A DNA stretch of 64,000 nt, taken from NCBI GenBank assembly GCA_031409875.1, contig JANNYB010000047.1, forward strand, positions 1 to 64,000, written 5' to 3'. How positions within the stretch are numbered: the stretch's first letter is position 1; every line of letters begins with the position of its first letter. This document shows positions 59,024 through 64,000 of the stretch, piece after piece. The position numbers and the translations under genes are program-made. The stretch is from CALMEH01 sp031409875. GTDB taxonomy: Bacteria; Acidobacteriota; Blastocatellia; Pyrinomonadales; Pyrinomonadaceae. A model generated the notes under the pieces. The model did not search any database. It was given only the letters and a program-made list of their open reading frames with translations, and was not told the origin of the DNA.

Positions 59024-60457
59024 TTAAATTCCAAATAATTCCACAAAATGCGCCGTAAAAAGTTGTCGCGCCAATAATCTTTTATATTCCGCCGCGCCGC
59101 GCACGTCGGAGATTGGGCTGATTTCGGTTTGGAGAATTTCGTTTGCTTCGGTGATGGTTGCTTCGTTGATTTCTTTGCCGCGCAAAAATTCGGAAGTTTT
59201 TTGCAGATACAAAGGAATCGGCGAAACTCCACCGGCGGAAACGTGGGCGATTTCGATTAAATTATCTGAAACTTTCAAGCTGATTGCCGTATTGACTGAA
59301 GCAATGTCTAAATAAGTTCGTTTGCAAACTTTTTCAAAATTGAAATGCGTGAAATCTTTTCGGAAACGGATTTTTGTGATGAATTCGTTGTCTGTTTTGG
59401 CAAGTTTTTTGTAGCCGAGATAGAAGTCGCGCAAAGGAATTGCCCTGTCGCTACCGCTCGCGGTTCTGACAGTAATTTCCGTGTCCAAAGCCAAAAACCA
59501 CGCTGTCATATCGCCGATTGGTGAAGCGTTGACGAAGTTTCCGGCAATTGTCGCCATATTGCGAATCGGCGTTGATGAAATCAGCTTTAAATGTTTGTAA
59601 AGATTCGGGAAAAGTCTTTGAAAAATTTCAGATTCGAGCAAATCCGTTACGACAACAGACGCGCCGATTTCGATAAATTCATCAGTTTCGTTGATAAATC
59701 GTAAATCTGAATTGTCAAAAAGATTTTCTGCTTCGGCGTGAATCATTGCTTCCGGCTTTTGCACATACAAATCTGTTCCGCCACTGATGAATTTGGGATT
59801 TGGGATTTGGGATTTGGGATTTTGAGATTTGAAATTTGAAATTTCAGATAATCTTTCCTTGATGTCGGCAAAATATTCGGGAACGATTTCTTTTTCGATG
59901 GCGAAGTTTAATCTGCCTGATTTATCAAACGGTTTTGATTTCAAACTTAAACCATCCGCTACCGCAGACGGTTCTGACAATTTGCCGCAAATTCGTTCTG
60001 AGGCTCGTTCGATAGACTTGTAACCTGTGCAACGACAGATGTTTCCGTCAATTGCGGAGATTGCCGAATCAATCGTTTTTTCGCTGTCATCAATACAAAA
60101 ATTCGTCAAAGACATCACAAAACCAACCGTGCAAAAGCCGCATTGCGTTCCCGATTCTTCGACCATCGCGCTTTGAACTTCCGTTAATTCGCCGTTTTCT
60201 TTGTTAATTCCTTCGACTGTTACGATGTGTTTTCCGCTCGCATTTGCTATCGGCATCAAGCACGAAGTTTGTGTGCGATATTTAACTTTTTCGTCTGTTA
60301 ATTCGCCGACCAAAATCGTGCAAGCACCGCAATCGCCTTCACGACAGCCGATTTTCGTGCCTTTCAAATTTTTGTGATAACGCACAAAATCCAAAACCGT
60401 CGTGCCTTTCGGCAAATCGGTTTCAATTGTCTGATTGTTCAAAATAAATCGAATCAT
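59024..60457 (-). CDS. xdhA: Xanthine dehydrogenase small subunit (2Fe-2S and FAD)
   Basis: 477 residues. The N-terminal [2Fe-2S] domains have GCREGDCGACTI and CGFCTVGFVMSL with CRCTGYKSI; the FAD domain (about 215-470) has FISGGTDLYVQKP and ATIAGNFVNASPIGD. It transfers electrons from the XdhB molybdenum site to NAD. It carries three repeat-encoded stretches: a heptanucleotide array giving KSQNPKSQIPNPK (about 205-220) and two REP-B copies giving SEPSAVADG and VRTASGSDRA. Most lie in linkers. Confidence 0.93.
   Translation of the reverse strand: MIRFILNNQTIETDLPKGTTVLDFVRYHKNLKGTKIGCREGDCGACTILVGELTDEKVKYRTQTSCLMPIANASGKHIVTVEGINKENGELTEVQSAMVEESGTQCGFCTVGFVMSLTNFCIDDSEKTIDSAISAIDGNICRCTGYKSIERASERICGKLSEPSAVADGLSLKSKPFDKSGRLNFAIEKEIVPEYFADIKERLSEISNFKSQNPKSQIPNPKFISGGTDLYVQKPEAMIHAEAENLFDNSDLRFINETDEFIEIGASVVVTDLLESEIFQRLFPNLYKHLKLISSTPIRNMATIAGNFVNASPIGDMTAWFLALDTEITVRTASGSDRAIPLRDFYLGYKKLAKTDNEFITKIRFRKDFTHFNFEKVCKRTYLDIASVNTAISLKVSDNLIEIAHVSAGGVSPIPLYLQKTSEFLRGKEINEATITEANEILQTEISPISDVRGAAEYKRLLARQLFTAHFVELFGI
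59448..59473 (-). repeat. REP-B copy 3, in frame in xdhA
   Basis: On the minus strand CTGTCAGAACCGCGAGCGGT then AGCGAC, the best-preserved copy, translated as VRTASGSDRA. Confidence 0.85.
59792..59845. repeat. In-frame heptanucleotide array (GGATTTG, then AAATTTG)
   Basis: Four TGGGATT units followed by TTTGAAA-type units inside xdhA; encodes KSQIPNP/KSQNP repeats of 7 residues. Confidence 0.9.
59951..59977 (-). repeat. REP-B copy 4, in frame in xdhA
   Basis: On the minus strand TTGTCAGAACCGTCTGCGGT then AGCGGA; translated as LSEPSAVADG. Confidence 0.75.
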
Positions 60458-60463
60458 ATAATT

Positions 60464-60785
60464 TTTTAACCGCGAAATACGCGAAATACGCTAAAAGAAA
60501 AATTCATACAAAAGCCTAGGGCGAACGCATCACTTTTTGGAAAAACTAATATTGAAGCAAAGTGCTTCATTTATTGGGTAAAAATTGAGATTCGCAAAAT
60601 ATTCTAATTTTTTTAATCTCAATTTTTCCAAAATTTCAATCAAATTCGCTTGTTTTTACTCGCGTAATTTGTTGAATAAAAAACTAAATACTTGATTCTA
60701 AAGAAAAAAAGTGATGCGTTCGCCCTATACAAAAGCCTGCTTAATGTTTATTTTTTCGCGTCTTTTCGCGTATTTCGCGGTTAAA
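60464..60785. repeat. Inverted tandem-repeat hairpin (CGCGAAATA units) split by a MITE
   Basis: Left arm TTAACCGCGAAATACGCGAA (60464-60497), right arm the complement TTCGCGTATTTCGCGGTTAA (60753-60785). The original loop of about 30 bases has been opened by the 209-bp MITE at 60518-60726 plus its target duplication. Confidence 0.85.
60518..60726. mobile_element. 209-bp MITE with 12-bp target duplication
   Basis: Perfect 21-base terminal inverted repeats beginning AGGGCGAACGCATCACTTTT. Direct repeats ATACAAAAGCCT flank both ends (60506-60517 and 60727-60738). The interior is AT-rich and non-coding with a further inverted pair AAATTGAGATT/AATCTCAATTT. 10-13 base duplications are known for some IS4-type groups, but the family is not proven. 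No transposase is inside. Confidence 0.9.
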
Positions 60786-60792
60786 TTAGTTT

Positions 60793-61251
60793 TCAAAACT
60801 TCCGAATCAAAATCACACCGCCCAGAACCAATGCCGCGCCGAGAATGCGCCAGATATTTATCGGTTTTTCGGGAACGTCGAGCCAGCCGAAATGGTCAAT
60901 CGCCAAAGCTATTAATAATTGTCCGCCGATTGCCGAACTAAATGCCAACGCAACGCCGATACGCGGCACGACCGTTGCCATTACGACCACAAAAAATGCG
61001 CCCAAAAACCCGCCAATCCAAGCAATCCAAGGCGCGTTTTTTGATAAAGCCAAACTACTTAAAGGCACGCCCGTCAAAAGCATTAAAACGAAAAGCACAA
61101 TTGTTCCGACGGCAAACGAAATAAACGCGGCGGCAATTGGGCTTTCGACATAATCTGCCAATTTGCTATTGACGGTTGCCTGCGTTGCCATCGCTATTCC
61201 CGTCAACATTGCGAGAAAGATAAAAAAATAATTGTTAAAAAATGAAGACAT
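60793..61251 (-). CDS. DMT-family transporter of the YdcZ (DUF606) type
   Basis: A 152-residue membrane protein with five hydrophobic helices. Family blocks are MATQATVNSKLADYVESPIA near the N-terminus, AFISFAVGTIVLF, APWIAWIGGFLGAFFVV and SSAIGGQLLIALAIDHFGW; it ends with ALVLGGVILIRKF. Members are half-size drug/metabolite transporters that dimerise; substrate unknown. It lies between xdhA and guaD on the same strand, so a purine-related role is possible but unproven. Confidence 0.87.
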   Translation of the reverse strand: MSSFFNNYFFIFLAMLTGIAMATQATVNSKLADYVESPIAAAFISFAVGTIVLFVLMLLTGVPLSSLALSKNAPWIAWIGGFLGAFFVVVMATVVPRIGVALAFSSAIGGQLLIALAIDHFGWLDVPEKPINIWRILGAALVLGGVILIRKF

Positions 61252-61254
61252 TTT

Positions 61255-61332
61255 TTAGTGGTTAGTGGTTAGTGGTTAGTGGTTAGTGATAAGAAAAAAA
61301 CTTATCACTTATCACTCATCACTCACCACTAA
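61255..61332. repeat. Inverted heptanucleotide array (TTAGTGG units)
   Basis: Left arm of four perfect GGTTAGT 7-mers ending GTGATAAG, right arm CTTATCA-CTTATCA-CTCATCA-CTCACCA. The right arm contains the TAG stop codon of guaD. Confidence 0.92.
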
Positions 61333-61805
61333 TACTCCGCTTTGTCAGTTTTGTTTGCCCAATTTGTGAAAACCGTTAAACCTTCATCGCGCAAAAAATT
61401 TACTGTTTCGATGTGGCGCACGTCTATCGGGCGTTCGATTTCTTCGTAGATAAATTGGTCATCAAAGCCGATATTTGCCGCGTCTGCTTTATTACAAGCA
61501 AAGAAAATTTTCGCCGGACGCGCCCAATAAATCGCACCCAAACACATCGGGCAAGGCTCGCAACTCGTGTAAATCGTGCAATCGTCAAGCTGAAAAGAAT
61601 TTAAGTTTTTGCAAGCGTTTCTGATTGCGACAATTTCGGCGTGCGCCGTCGGATCGTTGGTCGAAGTTACGCAATTGCAACCTTCGCCGACGATTTCGCC
61701 GTTTTTGACAATGACACAGCCGAACGGTCCGCCTTTGCCGTCGTCAATTCCGTTTTGCGCCAAACTTATCGCATAGCGCATAAAATATTCGTCCAATTCG
61801 GTCAT
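61329..61805 (-). CDS. guaD: Guanine deaminase (cytidine-deaminase fold)
   Basis: 158 residues, GuaD type: zinc site in DPTAHAEIVAIRNACKNL (HAE) and YTSCEPCPMCLGAIYWARP (PCxxC), and a swapped C-terminus with FDDQFIYEEIERP as in Bacillus GuaD. It converts guanine to xanthine, the substrate of the xanthine dehydrogenase encoded nearby. Its start overlaps or abuts the preceding cyclase gene. Confidence 0.9.
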   Translation of the reverse strand: MTELDEYFMRYAISLAQNGIDDGKGGPFGCVIVKNGEIVGEGCNCVTSTNDPTAHAEIVAIRNACKNLNSFQLDDCTIYTSCEPCPMCLGAIYWARPAKIFFACNKADAANIGFDDQFIYEEIERPIDVRHIETVNFLRDEGLTVFTNWANKTDKAEY

Positions 61806-62660
61806 TTATTCCTTCGGTTTAAGTTTGATTTCAAAGATTTTATTCCATTTTTTGCCCGTGATAAAAATCCGGTCGTTAGCTTCGTCGTAAGCAATTCCGT
61901 TAAGAACATTGTCCATACTGCTTCCGGTTTGTTCGGCGGAAATTTTTTCCAAATCAATTTTGCCCGTAACCTTTCCGGTCAGCGGATCAATGCGATAAAT
62001 ATAGGTTTCGCCCCAGACATTTGCCCAAATTTCGCCTTTGATAAATTCGAGTTCGTTCAATTCCATCGCCGGTTTGCCTTTTTCGTCAAAAACCGCCAGA
62101 CTTCTCACCGTTTCAAAAGTTTCGGGATTTATAAAACGAATAATGTGTGTTTTGTCGGTCATTATCAAATGCGTTCCGTCGTGCGTCAAGCCCCAACCTT
62201 CGCCTTGATATTTCAGTTCTTTGAGCAATTTGAAATCGTTCAAATCATAAACAAACGCCGCGCCTTCGTTCCAAGTTATTTGGTAGATTTTTCCGTTGAA
62301 AATCGTAATTCCTTCGCCGAAATATTGCGCCGCTAAGTCGTATTTCTGCAATACTTTGCCCGTTTCGATTTCTACTTTGCGAAGCGAAGAAGTAAATGTA
62401 TCACTTCCGCGATAACCGCCCGTGCCTTCGTAAAAAAAGCCGTTGTGAACGACAAGACCTTGCGTAAAAGCGTTCGCGTCGTGCGGGAAAGTTTTCACGA
62501 TTTCAACCGTGTAATTCTGCATCGCCGCGCCGGTTTTGTTGACGTTCGTGTTGGTGTTCGTATTAGTCGGAGTGTTCACTTTGTTATTATTCGTGTTCAA
62601 TGCCGATTCGCCGCACGCCAAAGCTGTCATTATAAAAACAATTATCAAAAATAAACGCAT
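61806..62660 (-). CDS. Glutaminyl-peptide cyclotransferase lipoprotein
   Basis: 284 residues, plant/bacterial type QC (five-bladed propeller, PF05096). Lipobox ALACGES near 15-19, Asn/Thr-rich linker, then IVKTFPHDANAFTQGLVVHN with the family-defining FTQGL, GYRGSDTFTSSLRKVEI, YFGEGITIFNGKIYQ and GWGLTHDGTHLIMTD. It would form N-terminal pyroglutamate on exported proteins. A paralogue lies upstream at 62812. Confidence 0.93.
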   Translation of the reverse strand: MRLFLIIVFIMTALACGESALNTNNNKVNTPTNTNTNTNVNKTGAAMQNYTVEIVKTFPHDANAFTQGLVVHNGFFYEGTGGYRGSDTFTSSLRKVEIETGKVLQKYDLAAQYFGEGITIFNGKIYQITWNEGAAFVYDLNDFKLLKELKYQGEGWGLTHDGTHLIMTDKTHIIRFINPETFETVRSLAVFDEKGKPAMELNELEFIKGEIWANVWGETYIYRIDPLTGKVTGKIDLEKISAEQTGSSMDNVLNGIAYDEANDRIFITGKKWNKIFEIKLKPKE

Positions 62661-62693
62661 ATATTACAAATTATAGAGTAAGAGTGAAGAAAA

Positions 62694-62776
62694 AATTATC
62701 CACAGATAAACACAGATAAACACAGATGATTAAATCCGATTTTATCTGTGTTTATCTGTGTTCATCTGTGGATAAT
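62694..62776. repeat. Inverted tandem-repeat hairpin (GATAAACACA units), copy 2
   Basis: AATTATCCACAGATAAACAC with three 10-base units on the left, complement on the right. Same family as 15270-15352, in the gap between two paralogous cyclase genes. Confidence 0.92.
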
Positions 62777-62811
62777 TAAAAAGCCTTTCTTTTAATTCAC
62801 TACTCAAAAAT

Positions 62812-63636
62812 TTATTCCTTTAATTTAACTTTTACCTCAAACAAATTCTTCCAATTTTTGCCTGTAACAAAAATTCTTTTCGTTGTCGCGTCGTAAGCAA
62901 TTCCGTTCAAAGTGCTTGATTTTTTGCTTGCGTCGTCGGGCGAAATGTCCGTCAAATCTAACCAACCGACGACTTTTCCCGTGTTCGGATTTATCCGCGC
63001 AATGTAATTCGGTTTGCCCAAATTCATCAAAAATCCGTGTTCGTTTTTCGTTCCTTCTTGATCCGAATGCCAGATGTTTGCCCAAATTTCTCCTTCGACA
63101 TATTCGAGTTCGTTCAGATGATAAACCGGAAAATCGTTTTCTCTTTTAACCGAAATTGTGCGTTCGACCGCAAATGTTTTCGGATTAACGAACTTTAAAC
63201 TGTCCGTGCCGTCGCTTAAAATCAGACTTTTTCCGTCGTTTGTTAAGCCCCAACCCGAACCTTTATATTTTATTTCTTCGAGCAATTTGAAATCTTCCGC
63301 GTCATAAACAAACGCCGTTTTTTCGAGCCACGTTAATTGATAAATTTTATCATTAAAAATCGTAATTCCCTCGCCGAAATATTTGTCCGATAAACTTTTT
63401 TTCTTTAAAACTTTGCCGGTTTCGAGTTCGATTTTCCTGATTTGCGAATCGCCTTCTTTGCCCGTGCCTTCATACAAAAAGCCTTTGTAAAAAACTAAAC
63501 CTTGCGTAAAAGCCTTTGCATCGTGCTTGTAAGTTTTGACGATTTCGTAAGTAAATACGGGCAAATCTTTCTCGACTTGCGCCAAATTCGACACTACGAA
63601 AACCGATAGCAAAATTAACACACAAATTCGCACCAT
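62812..63636 (-). CDS. Glutaminyl-peptide cyclotransferase, secreted paralogue
   Basis: 274 residues. Signal peptide (1-18), then IVKTYKHDAKAFTQGLVFYK, YFGEGITIFNDKIYQLTW and GWGLTNDGKSLILSDGTDSL, all conserved with the copy downstream (about 55-60 percent by eye). It lacks the lipobox of its neighbour, so it is probably periplasmic and soluble. An insert with HSDQEGTKNEHGF near 205-218 is not in the paralogue. Confidence 0.93.
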   Translation of the reverse strand: MVRICVLILLSVFVVSNLAQVEKDLPVFTYEIVKTYKHDAKAFTQGLVFYKGFLYEGTGKEGDSQIRKIELETGKVLKKKSLSDKYFGEGITIFNDKIYQLTWLEKTAFVYDAEDFKLLEEIKYKGSGWGLTNDGKSLILSDGTDSLKFVNPKTFAVERTISVKRENDFPVYHLNELEYVEGEIWANIWHSDQEGTKNEHGFLMNLGKPNYIARINPNTGKVVGWLDLTDISPDDASKKSSTLNGIAYDATTKRIFVTGKNWKNLFEVKVKLKE

Positions 63637-63642
63637 ATATTT

Positions 63643-63726
63643 TTTTTAACTCAAAGTCGCCAAGACGCAAAGGCGCAAAGTTTTATATTCTTTGCGTCTT
63701 GGCGACTTTGCGCCTTTGCGTTAAAA
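63643..63726. repeat. Inverted octanucleotide array (ACGCAAAG units), copy 2
   Basis: TTAACTCAAAGTCGCCAAGA then CGCAAAGGCGCAAAG; complement at 63690-63726. Related to 36690-36772. Confidence 0.9.
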
Positions 63727-63730
63727 TCAT

Positions 63731-64000
63731 TTATTTTTTCAAAACCTTATCAATCGCTACCCGAAAATATTCGGCGTTGTTTCTTCTGACTTTTACGCCG
63801 TTGACGTAAATTGTCGGCGTTCCGTTGATGCCGTAATTTGCGCCGTCCGCTAAATCTTTGCGGATTTCGGCGGCTGTTGTCGCGCTTTGCAAGTCTAACT
63901 CAAATTGCGCGAGATTCAAACCTAAATCGGCGGCGTATTTCTTCAAAGATTCAAGGTTTAACGCATTTTGATTGCGATACAATATTTCTGTAAATTCAAA
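63731..64000 (-). CDS. C-terminal part of a DsbA-like thioredoxin-fold protein
   Basis: The frame runs off the window end; 89 residues are visible. KYAADLGLNLAQFELDLQS is the helical insert of DsbA-like proteins and INGTPTIYVNGVKV holds the cis-Pro loop (TPT) expected opposite a CxxC motif that must lie outside the window. It ends FRVAIDKVLKK. Probably a periplasmic thiol-disulfide oxidoreductase (DSBA domain, PF13462-like). Confidence 0.85.
   Translation of the reverse strand, partial: FEFTEILYRNQNALNLESLKKYAADLGLNLAQFELDLQSATTAAEIRKDLADGANYGINGTPTIYVNGVKVRRNNAEYFRVAIDKVLKK

Noticed and set aside
1..64000. tRNA or rRNA genes and full-length transposases
   Set aside because: By eye I found no cloverleaf, no conserved rRNA stretches and no DDE or HUH transposase; a tRNAscan/Infernal run would be decisive.

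Overview
The window reads as chromosomal DNA of a moderately AT-rich, Gram-negative-type bacterium. It encodes OmpA and POTRA proteins, lipoproteins, periplasmic lytic transglycosylases and many secreted proteins. The mix of very large secreted proteins (M36 peptidase with FG-GAP repeats, SBBP-propeller lipase), a eukaryote-like Ser/Thr kinase, Uma2 genes, many small toxin-antitoxin (TA) pairs and abundant short repeats suggests Acidobacteriota, class Blastocatellia. That placement is inference from gene style; no rRNA or other marker is present. I saw no tRNA, rRNA, CRISPR array or intact transposase.

Layout. 1-13 kb: start of a minus-strand gene, secreted M36 metallopeptidase, SnoaL-like protein, a decayed BrnT/antitoxin pair, HD-GYP phosphodiesterase, STAS protein, and a giant propeller-lipase whose signal peptide is separated from the body by a G10 tract in the wrong frame. 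13-20 kb: a multidomain protein with an RsbW-like kinase end, a PocR/GAF/GGDEF diguanylate cyclase, a four-helix stress protein and an OmpA/coiled-coil pair. 20-32 kb: a tightly packed minus-strand peptide ABC transporter operon (two binding proteins, two permeases, two ATPases) interleaved with non-transporter genes, with coaE upstream. 32-34 kb: an accessory island with a retropepsin-like pair, a regulator-HNH nuclease cassette and hicBA; three of its operons share a promoter module. 34-42 kb: Ser/Thr kinase, MazG-like pyrophosphohydrolase, folD, secreted hydrolase, a PIN toxin pair and a TPR transglycosylase. 42-50 kb: CusF-SCO copper protein, a MITE with target duplication, a broken regulator-HNH cassette, amidohydrolase, small transglycosylase, a second PIN pair, POTRA protein, tandem retropepsin protein and 8-oxoguanine glycosylase. 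49.7-64 kb: purine catabolism genes (xdhC, xdhB, xdhA, guaD) scattered among a 1130-residue Ca-binding-repeat protein, an intact BrnTA pair and two glutaminyl cyclases; a DsbA-like gene runs off the end.

The most striking feature is the repeat landscape. Many intergenic gaps hold a hairpin whose two arms are tandem arrays of a 7-10 base unit, with a different unit at each site. Similar 7-base arrays also occur in frame inside genes, where they encode 7-residue repeats. Two palindromic REP-like families (a 76-bp element and a ~26-bp core) recur between and inside genes. Three MITE-like elements are present, two with clean target-site duplications (8 and 12 bp). Repeats supply stop codons, C-terminal tails and one apparent signal peptide, so they seem to shape coding sequences here.
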